Shown here: positions 10,730 through 20,321 of the stretch, piece after piece
Layout: every line of letters begins with the position of its first letter
Numbering within the stretch: the stretch's first letter is position 1
Assembly: GCF_040054535.1 (NCBI RefSeq)
Contig: NC_090781.1
Span: 12,129,482-12,193,481, forward strand
Reading direction: 5' to 3'
DNA from: Antennarius striatus
Taxonomy: Eukaryota > Chordata > Actinopteri > Lophiiformes > Antennariidae
DNA length: 64,000 nucleotides
Made by a program: the position numbers and the translations under genes
The notes under the pieces: generated by a model
Told to the model about the DNA's origin: nothing
Database searches by the model: none
Seen by the model: the letters and a program-made list of their open reading frames with translations, nothing else

Positions 10730-11801
10730 CAGTAGTACCTCGAGTTACAAGTATTGTAGATAAACTCGGGGGAGACTGTATTTTGTTTGATGGAACCATC
10801 TCATCGACAGCGGTTGCTCTGAGGCGCCACATCGGGAACAGTTTAGATTTTGGGATTTATTTAAACATTCAGCAGCATTACAGAACTCAAATGCGTTCAC
10901 AACTCAATTCAAATAGAGAATCATCTACAGTGTGCGCCCTCACGTGATCACGCATCGACGATTGCGACTCCACCTCATCGCGGATTTTTGGTCGGCAGTC
11001 ACGTGATACCGTACACGCATTCTATTGGCTGACGGCATCCGGAAGTGCGCTCATTCTGTCAGTCTCTGACTTTTGTGATACACAAAGGTGCTTTTAAACA
11101 GTCGATAAGAGTGTGGGAAAAGTTAATGCAGATAGATGGTGGTTTAATATTAGTATGGGGACGGTTCATAAACGTTTAAATGACCGTAAATAATAAGGTA
11201 AGTAGATCGCGTGTGGTTCCAGGAATGCATTGACCGCAAAGACCGTGGGCGCACTGTACATCGTTTTTCGATAGCTAACTAGCACTAACAGACGGGACAT
11301 CGCCGTTAGGACCCCGCGGCGCATCTAGGCTCTCCTCAATGATGCCTGACTAAATTACAACGTCACAATAATGTAACAACAGAAAATATAAACATAACGA
11401 TGACGTATAAAACATTGGGAATTTACAACAAGTTTAATCTGTTCCAGGACTAGTTCAAACGGCTCAGAAGTCATTCACCCGTTTGAAATAACTAAAATCA
11501 TTGAAATTCACTTCAGCCTTGTAAAAAATCCCCAAAACTATAAATTATGAGAAAACATTTTTATCAACCAATAGTGATGTATACTTTACCTGTGCATAAT
11601 TAATTATATAAGTAACATAACAATGATAAAATGTGAAAAGGAATGCACACATTTTACAAAAGAGAACGAGATACAGTCTCAGCTGATGTTGTATCCACGA
11701 AGCACGACTTGTATCTCTTTTGCTCATATATCGAATAAAAGCGATGACTCTTATCTCAAAAAACTTGTACGGCGAGCAGCTCGTATCTTGAGGTACTTCT
11801 G
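10730..11801. mobile_element. Tigger/pogo-like (Tc1/mariner) element, degraded, with nested MITE
   Basis: The left end reads CAGTAGTACCTCGAGTTAC after a TA. The right end, inverted, reads CAGAAGTACCTCAAGATACG. These match the terminal pattern of pogo/Tigger elements. No transposase frame survives. The interior is interrupted by the MITE at 10930-11257. A fragment of the same kind lies at 59495-59640. Confidence 0.75.
10928..11259 (+). mobile_element. MITE copy 2 (TA target duplication), nested
   Basis: TA flanks both sides of an element whose ends read CAGTGTGCGCCC and, inverted, CAGTGCGCCCACGG. It carries the internal AGTCACGTGATACCGTACACGC-type block (10998-11020) seen in the other three copies. 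It sits inside the Tigger-like element, so it is younger than that element. Confidence 0.85.
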
Positions 11802-11847
11802 CACTTGACTTCTATGCCAACATACAATGAGCTCTGTTCTCTCCAAA

Positions 11848-12267
11848 TCAAGGATGCTAAATCAAAGTTCAGTCTCAAAGGTTGTTGTTCCAGATAAGGG
11901 TGCTTCTTCTGACAAGGCCTTTTTCACTCTTCATCAGCAGCTATGAACCCAAAGCAGTTGATATGTTGAACAATCTTATCGCACAGGCCAGGATAAAATT
12001 TCCACACACTGCTCTGTCATGAAGGCCAGCAATTAATAATTATTTTTATCATTCATCTGTTTTTTATTGCTTGTTTTGTACAAAAAAAAGACATACATTG
12101 GCTATTGGGAACCACTAACGTCTATTGCTATACTGTACTTTGACAACTGCTGTCAGAAAATGGCAAGGGTTGGTAACCAGTCAGAGTCTGGCAGGTGGGT
12201 CTGTGCCTTAGGTAGGTGTTGGCTGTAGCACCTTTCTGTCTTCACATCTTCATCTTGCTCAGTCTGG
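11848..12267 (-). repeat. Right arm of the large inverted duplication
   Basis: Reverse complement of 9151-9575 with few differences, such as AAGATGAAGATG against AAGATTAAGATG. Similarity ends abruptly at both sides. Confidence 0.9.
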
Positions 12268-12429
12268 GATTCTGTTCAAATTTGGCTTGTCTTCAAAAGT
12301 CTGACCTACTTCTTGGAAAAAAACAGTGTTCTCGTTTACGTGCGTTTTTTAACAGGGACACACAATCATCAGATTAAATACTTATTAAATAATTAAATAC
12401 ATAAAAAAATCGATGCTGCCTTTTTCCGC

Positions 12430-13662
12430 AATATAATATTGGGGAAAAATGTACTTCCATTCAAGAAAAATATTCACAATTTATCCATTTCTCCGCTTTA
12501 ATTTCGAACCCGGAAATTGCAATTGTATTTTGATCGCGCACAAGTTTCTCGTCACAAGACTCAGCTGCTAGATTCAGCCTTATTAAAATTGACCAGGGGC
12601 AGCATGGTAGTGCAGTGGGTAGCGCTGTCACCGCACAGCAAGGTGGTTCCGGGTTTGCGTCCCGCTCTGTGCGGAGTTTGCAAGTTCTCCCTGTGTCTGC
12701 ATAGGTTCTCTCCGGGTTCTCCAGCTTCCTCCCACCTCCAAAAACAAGCACTTCAGGTTAATTGGTCATTCCAAATTGCCCGTAGGTGTGAGTGTGTCTT
12801 TGGCTGTGTTTCTGTGTGGCCCAGTGCTGCATTGGCGTCACACCCAGAGCTTCTGCCGCCTCACGCCCCTAAGCCAGCTGGGATAGACGGATGAAGCAGT
12901 TGTGACAATAAATCAATGAATGAATAAAATCGACCATGCCTCCGAAAAAGATACAAAAGTTGGAGAAAACCAAAGTCACAATGAGTACTGTCCTGAATAA
13001 AAAACAAAAGTTAATGAAAAGAAAAGGACAGATATTACTGGGGATAGTATGGAAGAAGATGCAGAAGAAGCCAAGCCAAAACCAGCAAAAATCCAAACAT
13101 TTGTACCGCAATGAACGTGATTTTTTTCCATGGGTGAGGCACGGCTAAATGTCAGCACCCATGACAAAATGCAACTTACAAAAAATGTGTGTGGAGAAGG
13201 CTCTGTCAGCTTGGTGCAGTGTCGACGGGAGAATATATGAATTAAAGGCAAAGAAAACTATTGAGTGAAAAGCAAAAGGGAAAAAAACTATTAGAAAACA
13301 ATCGAGTGAAAAGCAAAAGGGAAAAAAACTATTACATCTTTCTTTATTTCTTAAACTGCTTTTTTAAGACTGACCACTACATTGTAATATTATGATAAAA
13401 ATAATATGTAATTTTCCTGTTTTTTCCTTTTTACTGAAAAAGTGATGACATTGTTATTAATAAAATCGTAAAAAAATTAACACTTTCTTTAGTTTTTATA
13501 CTGTACATTTGGAAAAACTCAATCCTTGCCTGTACAGTTTCTACCGTATCTTCTGTTATGACTTTTGGGATGCATAAACGTCATGTTGGGATACACAAAT
13601 TTTTGTTAAAGCACATCCCAGAGATGCACTACTTTCTTGAGCTAAAATGAACTCTGAGAAAA
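12430..13662 (+). repeat. Unnamed dispersed repeat, long copy, split by a SINE
   Basis: Shares its left part (ATTCACAATTTATCCATTTC), the block MPPKKIQKLEK..VTM and its right part (GGGATGCATAAACGTCATG, CACTACTTTCTTGAG) with the inverted copy at 21513-22187. The long copy has about 300 bp more in the middle, including a decayed Lys-rich frame (12936-13148). No inverted terminal repeat was seen. The basic N-terminal frame hints at a degraded DNA-transposon protein, but I cannot assign it. Confidence 0.7.
12585..12935 (+). mobile_element. tRNA-derived SINE with 10-bp target duplication
   Basis: The body is 12595-12925, flanked by AAAATTGACC (12585-12594) and AAAATCGACC (12926-12935). The head carries an A-box-like TAGTGCAGTGGGTAGCGC and a B-box-like GGGTTTGCGTCCC, as expected of a Pol III promoter derived from a tRNA. 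The tail is (ATGA)n. The unoccupied site is visible in the sister repeat near 22060. Confidence 0.9.
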
Positions 13663-14184
13663 GGGAACTTTAGTTTTTCTATAATAGCTATCAAATGAAT
13701 ATTAATACCAATTTGGAATCACATACCAATGTGACTCCAAATCCAAATTATAAGGTGGGGTGTTCATGATTAAGGTGTCCTGTTATGAGGCTAAAACTGT
13801 CATTGGACTATTGCTTTTAGCTGCAGTTACATAATACTTGTATTGACCTGTCAAGTTTGAGGTTTACGCTTTGTGAATGCTGTGAGATCTAAAAACCATT
13901 TACGCAGTTGTTCAACTGTATCATCATGAATCCTTAAAGGAATGCTTCAAGAAAACTTTATTGCAAAATGACTGATCTTCATTACTATTAACACAGAGGC
14001 TTTATGGGACCGAGAACAGAAAAGTCACACCATCAACTACTGCCCCAGCAAACATACTTGAACATTTTCTGGCATGTTTTCAGAGTAATTTTCAGAATAA
14101 AACCTAGTTAAAATGGGGTATTGGGCCGCTTAAGCATTGGGTAATTTCTGTTGAAACCTACTGTGGCTAATATAAGAATTACAT
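13663..14184. other. Non-coding stretch, nothing recognised
   Basis: AT-rich, no coding-like frame and no repeat I recognise between the unnamed repeat and the Tc1-like element. Confidence 0.5.
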
Positions 14185-15935
14185 TGGGGTCCATAAATAT
14201 TGGGACTTTGATACAACTTTATTTTTTGGGGCTCTATACACCACCACAATGTATTTCAAATGAAACAAACAAAATGTGGTGTAACTGCAGACTTTCACCT
14301 TTAATTTGAGATTATTTTCATGTGCCACCCACTTTTTAAGGGACCAAAAGTCATGAGACAAACTAAACAGTAATAAATCAATCTTTCACTATGTCATACT
14401 TAGCTGCAAAGCATTTGCAGGAAGTTGTAGCCTGAAGTCTGGATCAGATTGGTTTAATTTCTGGTCTGCCAGGACTCTGCTGCAACTGTCTTACTTCCTG
14501 CTTGTTCTTTGGACATTTTCCTTTCAGTTTTGTCTTTAGAAAGAGAAAGGCATGCTTAATTCAGGTCAGGTGAATGACTTGGGCATTGCATAACATTCCA
14601 CTTATTTGCCTTGAGTAACCCTTTGGATGTTTTTGGAATATACTTTCGGTCACTGTCCATCTTTACTGTGAAATGTTGTCCATTGAGTCTGATGCATTTG
14701 GCTGAATATGAACAAATAATATTGCCGTATGTGCCCACGCTATGACATGACCATCACCATTTTTCACTGAGGAGGTGGTATGTTTTGTGATCATGAGCAG
14801 TTCCTTACCTTCTCCATATTCTTCTCTTTCCATCGTTATGGTACAAGTTGATCTTGGTCTCATCTATTCATAGGATTTTTTTCCAGAACTCTAAAGACTT
14901 TTTTAGCTGTTGTTTGGTTAACTCTAATCTGGTCTTCCTGTTTTTGAGGCTCACCAATGATTACATCCCTTTTCAAAGCAGTGACGTATTGTAATTGTCA
15001 GTGTTCATGTGTTCATGTGATCATCCGTTCGTTCGTCCGTTCGTTAGGATGTCCACCAAACATCTTGGCAATAGTTGCAGATAGAAAGATGAAACAAAAA
15101 GCACATTACTCTGGCGGCAAAGGGGATGAAAATAAGATGATGACCTTGACCTTGAGAAAACTAGGTCAAGGTCAAATATCAACTTTTGTACACTTAGGAA
15201 CCGTATAAGATAGAATGGAGAGGGAGAAGGCCAGTGTAAGACCATATAGATCAAAGCTAGTGCTTTGATCTACCTATGTTGCAGTCTCTGACTGCCTTGG
15301 TTGTTGTTTACATCTTTTGATGAACTCTCTGTATTCACGTTGACATACATACACCTTTTTCCTGGAAAGTGTTCTTGAATTGGCCAGCAGTTATGAAGTA
15401 CCGCTACTTCACCAGGGAAAGAATTCTGTCATCCACTACAGTTGTTTTCCGTGGTCTCCCAGGTCTTCTGGTGTTGTTGAGCTCACTGGTGTGTTCTTGA
15501 ATGTTACAAACATTTAATTTGACCACACCTAATGTTTTTGCCATTTCTCAGTTGGATTTGTTTTGATTTTTCAGCCTAATAATGGCTTGGTTGACTGATA
15601 GCAACTGCTTTTTGGATCTCATTGTGAGTTGACAGTAATTGATTCCAAATACAAGTGTCACCCCTAGAAACAACTGAAGACCTTTCACTTGATGATAAAA
15701 TAGTGAGACAATAACCCACATCATGTCCATAAAATGGCTTTTTAATCGATTGTTCCATGACTTTTGGTTACTGAAAAATTTGTGGTCACCTTAAAAACTA
15801 ATAATTCCTACACTGTTCAACTGACTTAGATGTAAATACCCTCAAAATAGGTTGAGAGTTTGCAATTAAAGTACATCTGTTTAATTTTATTTCAACTACA
15901 CTGTGATGGTGTATATGTCCCAATTTTTTTTTTTT
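14185..15935 (-). mobile_element. Tc1-like transposon with long TIRs and transposase remnant
   Basis: The left end (GGGGTCCATAAATATTGGGA and on to CACCACCACAATGTATTTC) is repeated inverted at the right end (TTGGGACATATACACCATCACAGTG at 15928-15904). On the minus strand, 14738-14556 carries a frame ending in KANKWNVMQCPSHSPDLN, the Tc1 D-box region. A broken helix-turn-helix/linker part lies around 15290-15760. Frames are shifted and stopped. An unrelated dispersed repeat is inserted at 14955-15298. Confidence 0.85.
14955..15298 (+). repeat. Dispersed repeat with CGTT-rich head, copy 1
   Basis: The order of blocks is shared with 35835-36520: ACATCCCTTTCAAAG-like head, TCCGTTCGTTCGTCCGTTCG, GCAGATAGAAAGATGAAACA, AAAACTAGGTCAAGGTCAAAT, and a short palindrome (GATCAAAGCTAGTGCTTTGATC-like), ending in GCAGTCTCTGACTGCCTTG. 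It is nested in the Tc1-like element. Non-coding; family not recognised. Confidence 0.8.
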
Positions 15936-16410
15936 TTACATGAAAAGTTTCTGTTTTTTGGTGTTTTACGTAGGTTGGCATTTGTTGGTTGGTTTGATCT
16001 CCATTTCAAGGCCAGTTTGTAATGCTAGAGCTAACATTGCCTAACCCTGTTAGCAGAACCCAGACGCCCACTCCATGACAAACACAGATTGGAAAAAGAG
16101 TGCTTTCCACCAAAAGCATGGAATGCTATTATTATTCTAGATTGCAATCAATCATATTATCAGAGAGTGGGATGAATGAAGTAAATATCTTATCTTATCC
16201 TGCAGTTCTAGTCATTTCTTTTATTAGACTTAAGTTGATTAATTGTTCCCAACAAAAAGAAACACGTCTAACTAATTGAGAACAGAATGTGAAAGAGAAA
16301 AAGGAAAGTGTTGATTGATAGGGAGTATTTGAATATTACTACTATCCTATTGAGCCATACATGATTCATTCTCTCTTCTGCCCTCTTGTGACTGAAATCC
16401 TGAGATATAC
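15936..16410. other. Non-coding stretch, nothing recognised
   Basis: A short T run near 15926-15938, then ordinary AT-rich sequence with no frame or repeat that I can support. Confidence 0.45.
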
Positions 16411-16480
16411 AGGTAGCCCTCAACCTACAAACACAACTGGTTCAGAGAGGTTGTTCATAAGCTGAATTGTTATTATTTAT
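16411..16480. repeat. Possible Tigger-like terminal relic
   Basis: CAGGTAGCCCTCAACCTAC followed by a GGTTGTTCATAAGC-like block resembles one end of a Tigger-type MITE. No partner end was found, so this is a weak call. Confidence 0.35.
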
Positions 16481-16599
16481 CCAATTTCAATCTATAATTG
16501 GTATTTCAGGTTATTTAAATATCATTACTACTCTAAATACTAAAGTACTCTTCCCTAAGACTTACCAGAAACAATTAAAGGACATAAAAGCAACACATA

Positions 16600-18095
16600 A
16601 TGAAAGAAAATACAGATCGAAGAAGGAGAGGAGGAAAGTGTCTTTGTATGACGAGAGAGAAGAGGAACGCCAAGAGTATAGGACTGCGAGTAGGGGCATT
16701 GAATGTTTTTATTTTTTTATTTTATTTTATTTAATTTTTTTGTAAATTCACTTTTCTTTATTCAACAGAACATGACCAGAATGCATTGCATAGCATGTAC
16801 ATCAATCCACACTGTCTGAGCAGTGATAGAGGAAAGTTTGGTTCAAATTGTACCTTCATACTAATATTCCTTCCTCTTTAATAAAGCAAGTTGATCTGCT
16901 TGTCAAAAACTCAAAACTCCAATCAGCTGGTTGTTTGAAATAGAAATCACACAGGAGGCTGCAGAAAGGCTGAATCTTTCAGACATCCAAGTTTGCTATC
17001 ACAGCGCTAAAATCATCCTCTCTTCTAAATCAGACATTTGTTGAAAATAATAAACTGCAATATTTTCAGCTCTTGATGTTAACAAGGATTAAGCTGCTGT
17101 TTTGTTGCTGTTGATAAGGCACACAGTTATACGAACGTCAATATCTTTGGTAAAACTTCACTCTGGTGCCGTTGCTATAGCAGCTGCAGCACAAAATTTA
17201 AAAAAGTCTTATCAAATCTTTATAAAAGTGAAAAACAAAGAAAAATAGAAAATACTGCTGTGTGTCAACATATCAAATCATCACTCAAATGAACAATTAC
17301 ATACTCTTCCGCTTACATTCATCATCCCTTTAGTCCTGCAGCAACTGAAGATTAGTGCCAAACAGAGTAGAACAGAAGGTCATCTGACACGTGTCATCCC
17401 CACGCACCACATTTTACAAACGGGAAAGACAAGTGAAAACACCTAAAAGTCAGGTTTACTTTGATGGCGTAATTAAAAAATAAAAAACACACACACAAAA
17501 AAATGAGATTAAACTCCTCTGTTCCTTTTCTACACTGTCCTTCTCTCCTCCACACAGCAAATTGACGCACATCAGCTTTCCTCTCACATCCACTCATCCT
17601 CAACAGTAAACTCTTCTAGGAGGCTCTGTACTATTTCAAAACATGATTGCATAATTGTCCCCCTGCCCGAGCCCCCTCAGGTCATACCTCAACTAAATAC
17701 TCATCCACAAGTTAATTGTGCCATTAAACGAAACAATATTGTACAATTTTATGTACACTATGTACAGTCAGTTCATTTGAATTCCTTGTTTTATGAAGGA
17801 GGGGGGTCAAAAGTTGAAAAGGTTGATGAAGTCTTGAGGGGAGAGGGACATAGTGCAACTTTCTGGGTTGTTGGCTGTGCACCGATGGTTTGTTTCCTTC
17901 CAGAAGAGGATGTGACAGTGTGTGCAGAGGTGCAGGGTTTCACTGTATTCCTCTCTGTGAGGGCAGCAGCGGCTCAACATTGAATGTTGGAACTATGACA
18001 GGAAAAGGTAGAGAGTTGAATGATATGATGCAGAGAAGGAAGGTAGACATACAGTGTGCCCAGGAGACCAGGTGGAAAGATAGCACGGCTAGGAG
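16600..18095 (+). mobile_element. LINE 5' part with APE-type endonuclease start, interrupted
   Basis: Across a 1.27-kb insertion the frame reads EEERQEYRTASRG then ALNV then [20 protein letters not shown] and QCAQETRWKD, the start of an apurinic-like endonuclease domain (QETRWK metal-site motif) found in RTE-like fish LINEs. The frame stops being this LINE near 18095, where an L2-type RT begins. The matching 3' end is at 19140-19730, so the middle of the LINE is gone. Confidence 0.75.
16697..17986 (-). mobile_element. 5'-truncated poly(A) retrocopy with 9-bp target duplication
   Basis: The insert 16706-17977 is flanked by CATTGAATG at 16697-16705 and 17978-17986. Removing it restores the LINE reading [10 protein letters not shown]. 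Read on the minus strand, the insert ends with GAATAAAG (16764-16757) followed by an A-rich tail abutting the left duplication, as expected for LINE-mediated retrotransposition of an mRNA or other transcript. No parent gene is recognised. A short Ser/Thr-rich frame at its 5' end (minus, about 17970-17790) may be the tail of a coding region. Confidence 0.65.
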
Positions 18096-18835
18096 TTTAG
18101 GAACCACATCCTGAAATATGCAGATGACACAACAGTTGTGGGCCTCATTCAAGACGACAACGAGCTGGCCTTCAGGGACGAGGTGCAACATCTGGGGGAA
18201 TGGTGTAGGAGGAACAACCTGCTCCTGAACATCAACAAGACGAAACAGATCATCGTCGACTTCAGGAGATCCCGACCCAGCCTCACACCTCTACTCATCA
18301 ATGACACAGAAGTGGAGGTCATCAGCTCCCAGCAGCAACCTCAGCTCAGCTGAGGTTGCTGCTGGGAGCTGGTCACCAGGGAGCTGGTCACTTCAAACCA
18401 CCTCCCTGGCAAAGAAAGCACAATAGCGTCTGAACTTCCTGTGACGGATGAGAAGGGCCTCCCTCCCCCCTCCCATCCTCTCCAACTTCTACCGAGGGAC
18501 CATCGAGAGCCTGCTGACCAGCTGTATCTGTGTCTGGTCCGGGAGCTGCAAGGCCTCAGACTGGAAGTCTCTGCAGAGAGTGGTGAGGACAGTGGAGAAG
18601 ATCATTGCGACCCCACTCCCCCCCATCCAGGACATTGCACACAGACACTGCCTAGCCAGAGCACACCAGATTCAGTCTGACCGTGCCCACCCTCACCATG
18701 GACTGTTCTCCCTGTTGGTGTCAGGCAGAAGGTTCCGCAGCATCCTCTGCAATACAACCAGATTTAAAACCAGTTTCTTTCCCCTGACCATTAGATTGCT
18801 TAATGCCAGATAAATCACCCCCGGTCCGTTCAGGA
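18095..18835 (+). mobile_element. L2/Rex1-type LINE RT C-terminal fragment
   Basis: The frame gives LKYADDTTVVGLIQDDNE (the (Y/F)ADD catalytic motif of LINE reverse transcriptase), then NLLLNINKTKQIIVDFRR, and later KIIATPLPPIQDIAHRHCLA and GRRFRSILCNTTRFKTSFF. This is the typical order of the L2/Rex1 C-terminus. It shifts frame around a perfect palindrome at 18323-18371 that replaces part of the expected sequence. It sits between the two halves of another LINE. Confidence 0.85.
18323..18371. repeat. Perfect 49-bp palindrome inside an L2-type LINE
   Basis: The 24-nt arms 18323-18346 and 18348-18371 are exact reverse complements around a single central base (18347). The left arm is the LINE's own coding sequence and the right arm looks like a snap-back copy of it. 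Confidence 0.95.
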
Positions 18836-19139
18836 TTACACACTGTACATCTCACCTTTTTACAATATTCCCATGTGCAATATTCTTCTCTAATGTTAGC
18901 TGCTAAGTACCGACACTGTCATCCTTATGGTCAACATTTTTCAACATTTCATGTTTACATGCAAGGCCAGGCCGAAGGCTCTGTGCAATATTATGTATTT
19001 ATTATAGTTTACGTATAAGACTCACAATGTTAATAACACATAAAACTGTCTATGTCCATCTTCACAATGCTTATGTTTTCCTATGTCTTGTTCTTATATT
19101 TCCTATGTTTTCCTAACACTATAGAAACAGCAATGCGAA
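18836..19139 (+). other. Probable L2-type LINE 3' UTR
   Basis: Non-coding AT-rich sequence following the L2 frame, with repeated TATGTTTTCCTA-like motifs near its end. It stops where the RTE-like 3' part resumes at about 19140. Confidence 0.5.
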
Positions 19140-19730
19140 AAAAATGGTTACAGCAATGGAGAGTGTAGAAAAGAGGTGAAGAAGCGTGTACAGGCAGGAT
19201 GGAACGGGTGGAGAAAAGTGTCAGGTGTGATGTGTTATAGAAGAGTTTCAGCTAAAATGAAAGGAAAGGTGTACAAAACTGTGGTGAGACCAGCGATGTT
19301 GTTTGGTCTAGAGACAGTGTCACTGAGGAAAAGACAGGAGACAGAGCTGGAGGTAGCAGAGATGAAGATGCTGAGGTTCTCTCTGGGAGTGACCAGGAAG
19401 GATAGGATCAGGAATGAGTACATCATAGGGACAGCAGATGTTAGAGGTTTTGGAGATAAAGTCAGAGAGGCCAGACTGAGATGGTTTGGACATGTCCAGA
19501 GGAGAGATAGTGAATATGTTGGTAGAAGGATGCTGAGTTTTGAACTGCCAGGCAGGAGGCCTAGAGGAAGACCAAAGAGGAGGTTTATGGATGTAGTGAA
19601 AGAGGACATGAAGGTAGTTGGTGTGAGAGAACAGGATGCAGAAGACGGGTTAGATGGAAGCAACTGATTCACTGTGGCGACCCCTGATGGGAAAAGCCGA
19701 GAGGAAAAGAAGAAGAATGAAAGAAAGAAA
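19140..19730 (+). mobile_element. RTE-like LINE 3' end, copy 1
   Basis: The frame 19176-19667 reads KVYKTVVRPAMLFGLETV, MLRFSLGVTRKDRIRNEY, RLRWFGHVQRRDSEYVGRRM and PRGRPKRRFMDVV in order. This is the conserved C-terminus of a fish LINE. It ends with TGGCGACCCCTGATGGGAAA and an (AAG)n tail. The same 3' end is found inverted at 58388-58962. Confidence 0.9.
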
Positions 19731-20321
19731 ATACAGGCAGATTGCTTCCAGTAAAATTGTTTTCAAAAAACATAAAACATGCACAGAAAAGTATAAATCA
19801 AGTTTACATCATTTTACTTGGCTTTATGTCTGTCCGTCACAAATATTGAAATTAAAACACATAATACTGTAATACCACAGGTATTAACTGTAACTATACA
19901 ACTATAACTATAATTGCAATAGAGATGGAACTCGCAGACGGCTTTATGGAGCTCTGGTAATCTCTTTACACAGGAACTCTGAACAGACACAACTCCGACT
20001 CATCACAAACTCACTAACTCTCGTTTCCTTTTTCCAAGTCTCACAAAGTTTCCCGCAGCAGGTAAAAATTCAAAAGCCTTCTACAGAATCGTGAAGAGAA
20101 GAGATTTGTTTTAATTTCTTTGGTTGTGGACAAGAGTTAACAGTGGGCCAAATATGCAAAAAGTGCCAACAATTTGATTCGACATCCCATCTCTGAGACA
20201 GAACAGCAGCAACAGTCAGCAACACAAGTTATTTTTGGAAGTGAAAACATGATTTGCTGCGTCAAAATAACCTTGAATTAACTTCCCTTTCAAATCTCCG
20301 TGCTGTGATTTTCAATGTAAA
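19731..20321. other. Presumed 5' flank of the zinc-finger pseudogene
   Basis: No gene seen. A short GGAACTCGCAGACGG-like GC patch near 19925 and several CACTCATC-like motifs lie upstream of the first zinc-finger-gene exon. No TATA box was identified. Confidence 0.4.

Noticed and set aside
12517-12894. 125-codon plus-strand frame
   Set aside because: It is the SINE at 12595-12925 read through; fish SINEs often give such frames by chance.
19235-19672. 145-codon minus-strand frame
   Set aside because: Antisense shadow of the RTE-like LINE C-terminus.
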